From Pseudomonadota bacterium (GTDB taxonomy: Bacteria > Pseudomonadota > Alphaproteobacteria > Dongiales > Dongiaceae), in contig JACPDN010000010.1 in the NCBI GenBank assembly GCA_016183985.1, positions 663,822 through 727,821 on the forward strand: a stretch of 64,000 nucleotides of DNA. The letters run 5' to 3'. The notes under the pieces were generated by a model. That model ran no database searches and was not told the DNA's origin. It worked only from the letters and a program-made list of their open reading frames with translations. Below, in pieces: positions 31,485 through 40,213 of the stretch (positions within the stretch are counted from its first letter, which is position 1; each line of letters opens with the position of its first letter). Position numbers and translations under genes: made by a program.

Positions 31485-31865
31485 CTAGGCCGGGTTGCGC
31501 TCGCGGCGATGGAAGCGGCGGCTGAAACCGCGCTCGAAGAAATCATAGATGGTCGGGCTCAAGCTTTCGAACTTCACGGCCAAGCGCCTGTTCTCGCGGT
31601 CGTTGCGCACGACCTTGGCCTCGATCTTCATCTCGAACTCGGCATGCTCGTCCTTGATCTTGATCTCGATCTCGACCGGCATCTCCACCAGCAGATGCCC
31701 GTCATATTGCTCGATCAGCAGGCCACCCAAGGACCAGTTCGTCGTATCGCAGACCTGGCCACCGATCCGCACGGTAAAGACGGGCAGCGGCATGCGCTTA
31801 TCACGCCGGTGCTCGGGGCCCCGGACCTTGCTGAAGCCCATGGTAAAACTGGTCATGCCCGACAC
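31485..31865 (-). CDS. PilZ domain protein (c-di-GMP receptor candidate)
   Basis: 126 residues. Both binding motifs are present: R20-x3-R24 (RRDKR) and N43-x-S45-x-x-G48 in DTTNWSLGG. A beta-barrel follows (about 28-110), with VEIEIKIKDEHAEFEMKIEAKVVRND. A stand-alone PilZ protein acts as a c-di-GMP-responsive adaptor. It could receive signal from the diguanylate cyclase at 20.8 kb, but the partner is unknown. It is upstream of the DUF599 pair in the same direction, with a 46-base gap. Confidence 0.88.
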   Translation of the reverse strand: MSGMTSFTMGFSKVRGPEHRRDKRMPLPVFTVRIGGQVCDTTNWSLGGLLIEQYDGHLLVEMPVEIEIKIKDEHAEFEMKIEAKVVRNDRENRRLAVKFESLSPTIYDFFERGFSRRFHRRERNPA

Positions 31866-31981
31866 TCTCCCGCCATTTGGCCTGGAGCAGTGTAACAGAT
31901 GCGCTGATTCCGTGGCCAGCGCATACGCTCGAAGGCCGGGCGGCGTATTCTATTTCAGTAACTTACCTGCCGGCACATGAC

Positions 31982-33745
31982 TTAGAAATCGCTGTCGAGG
32001 GCCTTTCCTTCCGTCTCGACCACGGCGCTGGTCGGCCAAATGGCCACCCAGCGGTCGCGGGCGACGCCGCGATAATAGGGCAGGGCCGGCAGCCGCAAGG
32101 GCGAGCCGTCGAAATAGCTGACGATCACGCCGGCCGGGTTTGCCTTGGCCCAGGCAATGGCGGCAGCCCGGTCCGGCAACGACACCGGCGCTGACACGAG
32201 GCGACCGTAATAGTCGAATTCGCCGCGATAGGGGCCGAACACGGCGAGCGGCTGACCGGCATCCTCAAGCTCGCGCAGCCTTTCAGCCACCGGTTCCAAA
32301 TCGAAGAACTGCCGCAGATTGAAGGGGAACTCGATATTGACGCAGGTCATCAGTAGCACCGGCAGGATGGCGACCTGGATGGTGCGCGACAGCAGATGCA
32401 TGGGTGAGAGCTGCGCAATGCCGTAGCCTGCCACCAGCAGCACCAGCCCTGACGTCATGCCGATGCCGCCGATCCAGATCGGCAACGGCACGTCGAAGAA
32501 CTGCCGCCACAGCGCGTCGAGATGCGCCGTGGGGATGATGTTCATCAGGAAGAAGAACAGGCCCAGCAGCAAAGCGAGCAGTGATGGCACGATGGCGTGG
32601 AAATCCTTGGCGCGGATCTCCTGTGTGGCCAAAAGGCGCGCACCCAGCAGCGAGAGCGGCAGGACGATGTAGATCATACCCTGCATCTGCCAGCCGCTCA
32701 GCAATCCGCCGAGCGTCGTGACGCCGAGTAAGCCAAGGCACAAACGGAAGCTGCGCCCGGCGCGCGCGCGCAACTGCTTTTCCATCGCGCGCCACAGCGT
32801 CTTCCACACGATCCAGGGATAGAGCAGCACCGGCACCAGGGCCAGCGACCACAATTCGCGTCGTGTCGCCTCGGTTGCCTGATGGAACCAGCCATTGCCG
32901 AAACTGAGGAAATCGGCCGGCAATCCAGCGATCCGCAACGACAGGATCCAACCCACCCACAAGACGATCGCAGGTGCCAGACTCAATATCAGCGGCATGT
33001 GCCAGGCGGGCCGGAAGGCAAGCATGATCCGGGCGGAACCGGCGGCATTCTCGCGTTCCGGTCCGGCGCCGATCTGGCGTGGCGCGATGGCGGCCAGCAC
33101 CGGCAGCATCGCCCAGGCGGCATTGCCGATGGTGAAGAGGCTGAGGGCGATGCTGGCGGCAAAGATCACCCACCAAAACAGCGAGACCATGTTTCGCGTC
33201 GCCGCATGCCACAGCCGCGTCAGGGCGTGAAAACCAAGCGTTGTGAAGAACAAGCCCAGCGGTTCGACCTGCACCATGGTCACGATCAGGACGAAGGCCA
33301 TCACGCCGGAAAGCAGGATGCGTGCGTAAAGCTCGGTCATCGCCCGGTGCGGCCATAGCGACAAGGCAGCGCTACCCGTCAGCCATAATGTGCCGAGGCT
33401 GGCGCCAAGGCCGAGGACGCGCGGCCATACATCGCCGATGCCGAAGGCCTGCCACCCCAGCAGAATGGCCCACAATGTCAGTGGCGGCTGATCGCCGCCG
33501 CTCAAGCCGTTGCGGAAGGGCGCCCAGCTGTGGTCCTGCCACATATGCCAAGCGGCCGACAGCGTCTCCAACTCGGCCGGCGCCGTGGGCGGTCTTCCCA
33601 GCAAGGCGCCGAACCCGACAATGGCCCACAGTAGAAAGGGTGCGACAAAGGCCCAACGCAGAAAAGTCGCGCCAGGCTCGCGGCGCTCGTCAGCATCGTC
33701 AAGTGTCGGCGCCTCACGCAGGGTGTCGCCGTCGCGTTCTGCCAT
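31982..33745 (-). CDS. GT39/ArnT-like polytopic glycosyltransferase
   Basis: 587 residues from the ATG at 33745; the first 20 or so residues are acidic and cytosolic. There are at least ten hydrophobic helices, first at about 28-48. The large periplasmic loop after helix 1 contains the acidic APAELETL site and GGDQPPLTLW, as in lipid-linked sugar transferases of the ArnT/PMT superfamily. The C-terminal soluble part (about 480-587) holds RLRELEDAGQPLAVFGPYRGEFDYYGR. It probably moves a sugar from a polyprenyl carrier to a lipid or protein. The acceptor is unknown. Confidence 0.82.
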   Translation of the reverse strand: MAERDGDTLREAPTLDDADERREPGATFLRWAFVAPFLLWAIVGFGALLGRPPTAPAELETLSAAWHMWQDHSWAPFRNGLSGGDQPPLTLWAILLGWQAFGIGDVWPRVLGLGASLGTLWLTGSAALSLWPHRAMTELYARILLSGVMAFVLIVTMVQVEPLGLFFTTLGFHALTRLWHAATRNMVSLFWWVIFAASIALSLFTIGNAAWAMLPVLAAIAPRQIGAGPERENAAGSARIMLAFRPAWHMPLILSLAPAIVLWVGWILSLRIAGLPADFLSFGNGWFHQATEATRRELWSLALVPVLLYPWIVWKTLWRAMEKQLRARAGRSFRLCLGLLGVTTLGGLLSGWQMQGMIYIVLPLSLLGARLLATQEIRAKDFHAIVPSLLALLLGLFFFLMNIIPTAHLDALWRQFFDVPLPIWIGGIGMTSGLVLLVAGYGIAQLSPMHLLSRTIQVAILPVLLMTCVNIEFPFNLRQFFDLEPVAERLRELEDAGQPLAVFGPYRGEFDYYGRLVSAPVSLPDRAAAIAWAKANPAGVIVSYFDGSPLRLPALPYYRGVARDRWVAIWPTSAVVETEGKALDSDF

Positions 33746-33777
33746 GGTGGTTATTGTCCCGCCATCGGAGTGCCGCC

Positions 33778-34491
33778 TCAATCCGCTTTCTGGAAAACGT
33801 CGAATTGGAACACCGCCGTTTCCTGGAGCGCCGCCGCTTCCCATTCCTTGAATCCGGGCCATGCCAGAATGGCATCGCAATATTTCTGGCCGGTCTCATC
33901 CAGCGTCACGCCATAGGTGCGGAAACGCGTCACGATAGGGGCAAACATCGCATCGGCATTGCTGAAACCGCCCAACAGGAACGGCCCCTCGCCATTGGCG
34001 CCGCGGCGGCCGAAGCGTTCGCGCGCTTCGCTCCAGATGGCGTTGATGCGGACGATCTGATCGGTCACGAGATGGGCGCGCGATTCATGGCGCCGGTCGC
34101 GGGCGATATCCATCGGCATGTTCTGGCGCAAGGCGGCAAAGCCGGCATGCACCTCATTGGCAATCGAACGGCCGAAGGCGCGGGCTTCCGCGTCCTTGGG
34201 CCACAGATTGGCATCGGGCGCGATCTCCGCCAGATATTCGCAGATGGCCAGGCTCTCCCAGACCTTGATGGCGCCATGGATAAGCACGGGGACGGTACCA
34301 CTCGGAGAATAGAGGCGGATGTGGCGATAAGTGTCGTCGGCCCGCAACGGAATCACCACCTCGCGGAACGGCAAGGCGGTCGCTTTTAGCGCAAGATACG
34401 GGCGCAGCGACCAGGAAGAATAGTTCTTGCTGCCGACGATCAGCGTCAGGTCGGTATGGCCCGTATCATCTAGCTTGGCGTCATTGGACAT
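33778..34491 (-). CDS. Glutathione S-transferase family protein
   Basis: 237 residues. The start of the thioredoxin-fold domain is LTLIVGSKNYSSWSLRPYLALKATALPFREVVIPL, with SPSGTVPVLIHG and VWESLAICEYLAE as the glutathione site. The C-terminal domain has GGFSNADAMFAPIVTRF. The first Ser/Tyr region (NYSSWSLRP) suggests the zeta-like or related bacterial class. It lies 32 bases upstream of the GT39-like gene in the same direction. Confidence 0.88.
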   Translation of the reverse strand: MSNDAKLDDTGHTDLTLIVGSKNYSSWSLRPYLALKATALPFREVVIPLRADDTYRHIRLYSPSGTVPVLIHGAIKVWESLAICEYLAEIAPDANLWPKDAEARAFGRSIANEVHAGFAALRQNMPMDIARDRRHESRAHLVTDQIVRINAIWSEARERFGRRGANGEGPFLLGGFSNADAMFAPIVTRFRTYGVTLDETGQKYCDAILAWPGFKEWEAAALQETAVFQFDVFQKAD

Positions 34492-34606
34492 GGATTCGTT
34501 CTTTCCCCCGATTTCCGGATCGCCCCATCATAAGCGATGACATCATACCCTCAACTGTCAACCCAGCCGAACCTCTTGGCGGAGCGACAGGCGAGCGGCT
34601 AAGATC

Positions 34607-36136
34607 ATGCCCGAATCAGCCCATTTTATGCCCTTTTCAAGGATCACGACCTTGCTCGATCATCTCGTCGCGCGCGCTGCCAAGGCCCATACATTGCAAC
34701 CGCTCAGCACAAAATCGCTCGACAATTGGGCAAAGGCGCAGCCAGCCGCAATCCAGACCTGGATCAAGGCTGCTGGCTTCAAGGCCAAGCCGGGCAGCTT
34801 CCTGCTGCTGCCCAATGCAATGGCGTTCCTCGTCGGTGTCGAGGAAGGAATTGACCGCTGGTCGCTGGCCAACCTGCCGGCGAGCCTTCCTGCCGGAACC
34901 TATCAGCTGGTCGAGGATGACCTGTCGCCGGCGCAGGCCAGCGCCCATGCCTTCGCCTGGGCCATGGGCTGCTATCGCTTCGCGCGGTACCGCTCGGATG
35001 CCAAGACCTTTGCCACCCTCGTCTGGCCGAAGGGCGCCGATCGGGCAGCGGTCGAGCGTACCGTGCGTGCGATCGGCTTGGGACGCGATCTCATCAACAC
35101 CCCGGCCGAACATATGGGTCCGGCCGATCTTGCCAAGGCGGTGATCAAGGTGGGTGCCGCGCACAAGGCCAAGGTCAGCGTGACGGTGGGCGATCAATTG
35201 TTGAAGCAGAATTACCCGACCATCCATGCCGTGGGCCGCGGCGCAGCGGCCGACCGCCAGCCGCGCCTCATCGATCTCACCTGGAAAGGCCCCGGTGGCG
35301 ACAAGGGACCGCTGCTGGTGCTGGTCGGCAAGGGTGTGTGCTTCGACACCGGCGGCCTCGATCTCAAACCCCGCGGCGGCATGATGATGATGAAGAAGGA
35401 TATGGGCGGCGCCGCCTCTGTCCTCGCACTCTCGCAGATGATCATGGAGGCGAAGCTGCCGCTGCGCCTGCGCCTCTTGGTCCCGGCGGTTGAGAATTCC
35501 GTTTCCGGCGCCTCCATCCGGCCGCTCGACGTGGTGAAGACCCGCAAGGGCATCACGGTCGAGATCAATGACACCGATGCCGAAGGCCGTCTCATCCTGG
35601 GCGACGCGCTGGCCGATGCCGACGCACAGAAGCCGGACCTGATGATCGATATGGCGACGCTGACCGGTGCCGCGCGTGTGGCACTCGGACCGGACGTGCC
35701 GGCACTCTTTGCCAATGACGACGAGATTGCCGAGGATCTCTTGCGCTATGGCCGCGCCGAGGGCGACCCGCTGTGGCGCCTGCCGCTGTGGAAACCTTAC
35801 CGCCGCATGCTCGACAGCAAGGTGGCCGATATCGCCAATTGCGAACCCGGCAGCTTCGGCGGCGCCATCACAGCAGCGCTCTATCTGGCCGAATTCGTCT
35901 CGGAAAAGACCAAATGGATGCATATCGACACCTATGGCTGGACCTCAGGGCTGGGGGCCGGCCGGCCGGAAGGTGGCGAGCCCTTGGGCATCCGCGCGCT
36001 CTATGCCTTCATTGAGGGTTGGCTGAAGCAGGCCGCCAAGACTCCATTGCTGCCGCGCCGTGCTGCCCCCCGTCCGAAGCCGGGCCTGCGCGCGGCGGCG
36101 AAACGGCCGCTGCCGCGTCCCCGTTCGCGCCGCTGA
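34607..36136 (+). CDS. Leucyl aminopeptidase family (M17) protein
   Basis: 509 residues. The M17 catalytic residues are in place: Lys and Asp in VGKGVCFDTGGLDL (Lys about 242), Asp in KKDMGGAASVLAL, and Asp-x-Glu-x-Arg in INDTDAEGRLILGDA. The N-terminal regulatory domain (about 1-170) is divergent from E. coli PepA, and the C-terminus has a Pro/Arg-rich tail of about 30 residues. It releases N-terminal amino acids using two metal ions. PepA-like DNA binding cannot be claimed. It stands alone, divergent from the GST at 34491. Confidence 0.9.
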   Translation: MPESAHFMPFSRITTLLDHLVARAAKAHTLQPLSTKSLDNWAKAQPAAIQTWIKAAGFKAKPGSFLLLPNAMAFLVGVEEGIDRWSLANLPASLPAGTYQLVEDDLSPAQASAHAFAWAMGCYRFARYRSDAKTFATLVWPKGADRAAVERTVRAIGLGRDLINTPAEHMGPADLAKAVIKVGAAHKAKVSVTVGDQLLKQNYPTIHAVGRGAAADRQPRLIDLTWKGPGGDKGPLLVLVGKGVCFDTGGLDLKPRGGMMMMKKDMGGAASVLALSQMIMEAKLPLRLRLLVPAVENSVSGASIRPLDVVKTRKGITVEINDTDAEGRLILGDALADADAQKPDLMIDMATLTGAARVALGPDVPALFANDDEIAEDLLRYGRAEGDPLWRLPLWKPYRRMLDSKVADIANCEPGSFGGAITAALYLAEFVSEKTKWMHIDTYGWTSGLGAGRPEGGEPLGIRALYAFIEGWLKQAAKTPLLPRRAAPRPKPGLRAAAKRPLPRPRSRR

Positions 36137-36402
36137 AATCTTCACTTTGCCGCGGCCGAGGAATTTGCGTATCGGCCATTATCCTTAACGTCGCCCAATG
36201 TCTTTATCAGCCGGCGATACATCGGTCGGCATCTAACCTATTCTCCCGCGCTGCAGATTTGGCGCGGGCGGATCGGGTGTTTTTGGTTAACGCTTCCGCT
36301 GTTTGCATCGACCTTGGACCCGCCACCAACGCATTAAAATACTTCGCTTTTTTCGCTTCACCGCACATAATCACCGGACTATCTGGTTAGGATGATTTCG
36401 CG

Positions 36403-36885
36403 TTGAATACATCTGGATGTGTTTTGGATGAGCCGGACTGGCTGGCGGCGCTTCACCCCGATGCGGTGTCGGTCTATCGCTATTGGCGCGACCGGGCGGG
36501 CGCACGACAGATGCCGGCACGGGCCGATATCGATCCGGCCGACCTGGTGCCCTATCTGCCCAGCCTGATGCTGGTCGATGTCGACTGTTCCGGGGCCCGG
36601 CCGAACTATATCTATCGCCTGGTGGGAACGCGCGAGGTGGCGGTGCGCGGCAATGATCCTACCGGCAAGTCCGTGACGACCCATGCCTTCGGCCGATCCC
36701 TCGATGATGCGTTGGAGAATTATGATGCGGTGGTCGCGACGCGGGCGCCGCTGATCGACCTTGCCCAATTGCTGTCCTTTGACGCCATGATTCTGGACCG
36801 GGATAAGCTCTTTTTGCCCCTCGGACCGGATGATCGTACCGTCAACATGATCATGGTCTATACCGTACAGGAGAAGATCGGCTGA
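36403..36885 (+). CDS. PAS_5-family sensory domain protein
   Basis: 160 residues from a TTG at 36403, which has an AGGA about ten bases before it. The sequence matches the alphaproteobacterial PAS_5 family: LAALHPDAVSVYRYWRDRAGARQMPARADIDPADLVPYLPSLMLVDV, then YIYRLVGTREV and NDPTGKSV. No output domain is attached, so it probably modulates a partner. Its stop codon overlaps a coupled downstream gene by 4 bases. The 266 bases upstream (36137-36402) contain no gene. Confidence 0.8.
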   Translation: MNTSGCVLDEPDWLAALHPDAVSVYRYWRDRAGARQMPARADIDPADLVPYLPSLMLVDVDCSGARPNYIYRLVGTREVAVRGNDPTGKSVTTHAFGRSLDDALENYDAVVATRAPLIDLAQLLSFDAMILDRDKLFLPLGPDDRTVNMIMVYTVQEKIG

Positions 36886-37205
36886 GCGCCGTTAATCAGA
36901 TTTCGGTTAAGCAGGAGATTTCGCCCTGCCAGGGCTGCGGTGCTTGCTGCGCCTATGATTCCACTTGGCCACGCTTCTCACTGGAGGCCGAGGCCGATCT
37001 GGTCCTCATTCCTGAAAACCTGGTCGCCGCCGACAAAAGCGGCATGCGCTGCGAAGGCGATCGCTGTGCAGCGCTGGCCGGAGAGATCGGCGAGGCCGTC
37101 GGCTGCACCATCTATGGCCTGAGGCCGGATGTGTGCCGGGCCTGCCAGCCGGGCGATCCCGAATGCAACACCGCCCGGGCGCGTTACGGCTTCGCTGCGA
37201 TCTAA
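36882..37205 (+). CDS. YkgJ-type CxxCxxCC zinc/iron-cluster protein, CTG start
   Basis: 107 residues. From the frame C16-x2-C19-x2-C22-C23 (PCQGCGACC), two further Cys pairs follow, including RCEGDRC and CRAC in the C-terminal half, and the sequence ends in a short tail. This is the YkgJ/UPF0153-type putative zinc- or iron-sulfur-binding family. No ATG, GTG or TTG exists in frame between the previous gene's stop region and the Cys motif. A CTG at 36882 overlaps the TGA of the PAS gene in a CTGA arrangement and has AGGAG eight bases upstream (36869-36873). An ATT at 36900 is the alternative. Translation is probably coupled to the PAS gene. Confidence 0.75.
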   Translation: MSAVNQISVKQEISPCQGCGACCAYDSTWPRFSLEAEADLVLIPENLVAADKSGMRCEGDRCAALAGEIGEAVGCTIYGLRPDVCRACQPGDPECNTARARYGFAAI

Positions 37206-37936
37206 TTGCCGAGATTCAAAACCGTCTGGGCGCGCTTCAAGTCGAGCAGCTCGCTCTGCATCGATTCCAATCGGCCCTTAAAGGCGAAAAGCTGCACGAT
37301 GGCGCCGCGGAAATTAGGGCCGAGAATCCTGGCGCGTGCTTGCAGGTCCATGCTCCAGAACGTCATGTAATCGTCGTGCGACAGGACCATCGGATCAGGC
37401 AGCGCCGCCTTGATCGCCTGGGCCTGATCGGCCGGCAATTGCGGGTCGACGATGATAATGATCGCGTCGCCCGGCATCTCGGCGTCGGTGACGATGCGGT
37501 CGGGCTTGCCGAAGCTCGTTTCGATCATGGCCAGTGACTTCGCCGTGCCGTCGGCGTCGGCTGGGGCATTCATCGGCTTGCGGCTGCGGATCCAGTAGAT
37601 GCGGCGCTGGTCGGCCGCGCTGGAGAAGTAGAGCTGCATCTGCTCATTCTTCGGATCGGCTTCCGCGCCGGGGACCGAATCCTTCTTGCTCACCTTGCCC
37701 TTGCCGGCCTTCAGTGTGCTGTCGATGTGATAGACCGGCCATTCGTTGAGCACGCTGGAAATCAGCTTATCCATCAGCTTTTCCTGATAGATGCCTTCCA
37801 GATATTCGCCGTCGAGCTCGTCATTCAAGGGCATGTCGAGCGGGATATTGTTGATTTTGAGCCGTCCGTTATCGGCCGCAGCCAAACCGGTTTGTGCTGC
37901 CAGCAGCAGCGTGGCGAGAACGATCCGCAGCATCAT
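37202..37936 (-). CDS. Secreted hypothetical protein
   Basis: 244 residues. A signal peptide (MMLRIVLATLLLAAQTGLAAA-DN) gives a periplasmic location. The mature part starts LKINNIPLDMPLNDELDGEYL and contains an acidic/Gln segment and a possible beta-rich middle; I recognise no domain. It is translated immediately after the LysR gene (ATGA overlap) and shares its stop region with the YkgJ-type gene in a 4-base convergent overlap. The LysR partner suggests joint expression. Confidence 0.75.
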   Translation of the reverse strand: MMLRIVLATLLLAAQTGLAAADNGRLKINNIPLDMPLNDELDGEYLEGIYQEKLMDKLISSVLNEWPVYHIDSTLKAGKGKVSKKDSVPGAEADPKNEQMQLYFSSAADQRRIYWIRSRKPMNAPADADGTAKSLAMIETSFGKPDRIVTDAEMPGDAIIIIVDPQLPADQAQAIKAALPDPMVLSHDDYMTFWSMDLQARARILGPNFRGAIVQLFAFKGRLESMQSELLDLKRAQTVLNLGN

Positions 37937-38880
37937 AGAGCCCCCTCTTTGGCTGGCGTCGTCCCCACGCCTTCAATCTTTTGGCGGAAGGCCGCTATTT
38001 GCGCGAATATCCAATCGCGGAAGGCCTTCACCTTGGCCTGGCGCAACCCGCCCTTGCCATAGATCAGATAATATCCCGTCTCCAACACCACCGTCTGCGG
38101 AAAAGGCTGGATGAGGCGCCCGTTCTTCAAATCGTCGCCTGCCAGCATGGTGTTGCCAAGTGCGATGCCGAGCCCGTCGATCGCTGCCTGGATCATCAGG
38201 TTTGAATAATTGAAGGTGAGATTTGTCCTGAGTTCGAGATCGGGCACGCCTGCCGCCGCCAGCCAGCGCGGCCAGAAGTCGAACTGCGCCCGCCGCCAAT
38301 CCATGTCGGAGATGAGCGAGAAGCGCGCGAGATCGCGCGGCTCGCGCAAAGGCTGGTCACCCGTGATGATGCTGGGGGAGCAGACCGGGAAGACTTCGTC
38401 CTGCAGCAGCAATTCGGCTTCGACCCCTGGCCAGCTGCCGCGGCCATAGCGAATGCCGATATCGACGTCGCCCTCGCCCACGGGGTCGAGGCGGTCGGTT
38501 GCGGAAATACGCACCTCGATCTCCGGATGCCGGGCCTGGAAATCATAAAGCCGCGGCACCAGCCATTTCGAGGCGAGCGAAGGGAGGGCGGAGACCGTGA
38601 GCGGCCCGCCACCGGGGAAAAGGCGCATTTCGGCCGAGGCTTCGGCCAGCTGATGGAATGCCGCCCGGACCGGGGGCAGGAAGCGCCGGCCGGCCTCGGT
38701 GAGCGACAGGGACCGGGCGCCGCGCTCGAACAGGCTCACGCCGAGCCATTCCTCCAGCGCCTTGATCTGATGGCTGATGGCGCTGTGGGTGACGTTGAGT
38801 TCGTCTGCGGCCTTGGTGAAGGAGAGATGCCGGGCCGCGCATTCGAAATAGCGAACAGCTTTCAAGGGTGGCAAGCGCAT
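37933..38880 (-). CDS. LysR-family regulator (GcvA-like)
   Basis: 315 residues. The helix-turn-helix region RHLSFTKAADELNVTHSAISHQIKALEEWLGVSLFERGARSLSLTEAGRRF is characteristic of the GcvA/AmpR subfamily. The effector domain (about 90-300) contains ALPSLASKWLVPRLYDFQARHPEIEVRISATDRLDPVGEGDVDIGIRYGRG. The effector is unknown. Its stop overlaps the next secreted protein's start by 4 bases (ATGA), so the pair is one transcript. DUF1127 is divergent at 39.06 kb. Confidence 0.92.
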   Translation of the reverse strand: MRLPPLKAVRYFECAARHLSFTKAADELNVTHSAISHQIKALEEWLGVSLFERGARSLSLTEAGRRFLPPVRAAFHQLAEASAEMRLFPGGGPLTVSALPSLASKWLVPRLYDFQARHPEIEVRISATDRLDPVGEGDVDIGIRYGRGSWPGVEAELLLQDEVFPVCSPSIITGDQPLREPRDLARFSLISDMDWRRAQFDFWPRWLAAAGVPDLELRTNLTFNYSNLMIQAAIDGLGIALGNTMLAGDDLKNGRLIQPFPQTVVLETGYYLIYGKGGLRQAKVKAFRDWIFAQIAAFRQKIEGVGTTPAKEGAL

Positions 38881-39057
38881 GGGTCAGGGCTTCCCTCAAT
38901 GGAATCAAGGGGCCTGGGGCGATCTGAGGCAAGCTGCCCGGCCATGCTTGATTCAATCTAACAGAACAAGTGAGAAACGGTCGTTTGTATCCGCACCAAT
39001 GCAAGCATAACTTCATCCCAACGGCAATGGTGCCGGTTAGGAAAATGTGAGGGTACA

Positions 39058-39315
39058 ATGACTCAGATCAGCCTGTTTTCAGGGTCGGCCGCCACATCGC
39101 AGCGCAGCACCCGCCTCTTTTCGGATACCCGCGTTCCGGCCGGAACGTCGCCCTTGGCCCGTATCAGCGCCGTGGTGATCGCCTTCCAGGAATGGCAGGA
39201 GCGGCATCGCACGCGCCGCGACCTGATGCGCCTCAGCGACTACCAGCTCAAGGATATCGGCCTCAGCCGCTTCGATGCCGAAGAGGAATTCCAGAAGCCT
39301 TTCTGGCGGGCTTAA
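39058..39315 (+). CDS. DUF1127 small protein
   Basis: 85 residues. The C-terminal half carries the DUF1127 core: WQERHRTRRDLMRLSDYQLKDIGLSRFDAEEEFQKPFW. The N-terminal 40 residues are Ser/Thr-rich and unspecific. Such small Arg-rich proteins in alphaproteobacteria bind RNA or regulate phosphate and nitrogen responses. It is followed by a chain of hairpins (39367-39532). Confidence 0.9.
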   Translation: MTQISLFSGSAATSQRSTRLFSDTRVPAGTSPLARISAVVIAFQEWQERHRTRRDLMRLSDYQLKDIGLSRFDAEEEFQKPFWRA

Positions 39316-39366
39316 GCTCCCATGACGGGATTTAGGCGGGCCACAGCCCTTCTCGAGATCACCGTG

Positions 39367-39540
39367 CCGGTTCCTGCCCGGAACCTGGCCGGTGCCGCGG
39401 ACCCTTCGGTCCGCCGGCATCCGTTGCTGGATGCCATTGGGTCGAACCCCCATTCGACCCAACCCTGGAGACTTGAAGCCACTACCTGACCCGGAAAATC
39501 CCATTGGGATCGAGCCCGCGGCGGGTAGTGGCACATTTTT
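39367..39540. repeat. Chain of perfect hairpins (structured RNA or palindromic element)
   Basis: Five back-to-back stems cover 166 bases. GGTTCC/GGAACC at 39369-39385 has a 5-base loop. GCGGACC/GGTCCGC at 39397-39414 has a CTTC loop. GGCATCC/GGATGCC at 39416-39435 has a 6-base loop. A 10-bp TTGGGTCGAA stem at 39437-39462 has a 6-base loop. GCCACTACC/GGTAGTGGC encloses 39478-39532 and holds an inner ATCCC/GGGAT hairpin. TTTTT follows at 39536-39540. No frame through it looks coding. It fills the gap between DUF1127 and DinB; strand is undetermined. Confidence 0.6.
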
Positions 39541-39564
39541 CGGCCCCTCTCTAAACTGCATTCC

Positions 39565-40068
39565 ATGAAAAGCTATTTCGAAAGCCTCGCCCGCTATAAC
39601 CGCTGGGCCAATCGCCGCCTCTACGGCGCGGTCGCCGGTCTCAGTGCCGACGAGATCGCGGCGCCGCGCACGGGCTTCTTCCCGTCGCTGCTCAAAACAC
39701 TCAACCATCTGATCGTTGCAGACCGCATCTGGTTGTCGCGCCTCACCGCGACACCCGACCCGGATGCCAAAGCACTGGACCAGATCATCGCCGCGGATTT
39801 TGCCGGTCTTACGGCACAGCGCGCGACTCTCGACGAGCGCATCATCGCTGTCGTGCGCGACCTTGCGCCGGGGCGGCTCGGCGAAGTGCTCGTCTACAAG
39901 ACCATGGCCGGTTCGCCTTTCGAGACGCCGATCGACATGGTGCTGGCGCATATGTTCAACCACCAGACCCATCACCGCGGCCAGGCGCATGGCATGCTGT
40001 CGGGCACGGCGGTGCCGCCGCCTTCGCTCGATATGATCGTGTTTCTGCGCGAGGAAGCGACGGCCTGA
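39565..40068 (+). CDS. DinB-family protein
   Basis: 167 residues. The DinB four-helix fold has three metal-binding His: His in TLNHLIVADRIW, and two in MFNHQTHHRGQAHGML. MKSYFESLARYNRWANRRLY is the typical start. Members include thiol-dependent transferases (mycothiol or bacillithiol) and proteins of unknown role. The start lies 25 bases after a T-run that ends the hairpin chain. Confidence 0.92.
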   Translation: MKSYFESLARYNRWANRRLYGAVAGLSADEIAAPRTGFFPSLLKTLNHLIVADRIWLSRLTATPDPDAKALDQIIAADFAGLTAQRATLDERIIAVVRDLAPGRLGEVLVYKTMAGSPFETPIDMVLAHMFNHQTHHRGQAHGMLSGTAVPPPSLDMIVFLREEATA

Positions 40069-40103
40069 CCGGGCACCGAAGCGCCTCATTGTCTGGCGGA
40101 AGC

Positions 40104-40126
40104 GCCCCTCACCCCAACCCCTCTCC
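40104..40126. repeat. Half of the dispersed C-rich palindrome
   Basis: This 23-base stretch is an exact inverted copy of 18640-18662. Only one arm is present here, so no hairpin forms. It lies after the DinB gene in the gap before the convergent methyltransferase gene. Confidence 0.7.
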
Positions 40127-40213
40127 CCACCGTGCTTCCTATCTTAGCAGAGCCGCGCTGGCTCAAGTTACAAGGGGGACGGCTCGGTTCCGGAAATGGG
40201 AAAACCGTGAGCC

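Noticed and set aside
36940..37122. A 60-codon frame overlapping the YkgJ-type gene
   Set aside because: It is in another frame and lacks the conserved Cys pattern, which is continuous in the CTG-start frame.
39367..39540. A tRNA or tmRNA gene
   Set aside because: The stems are of unequal length with no cloverleaf, T-loop or anticodon arrangement.
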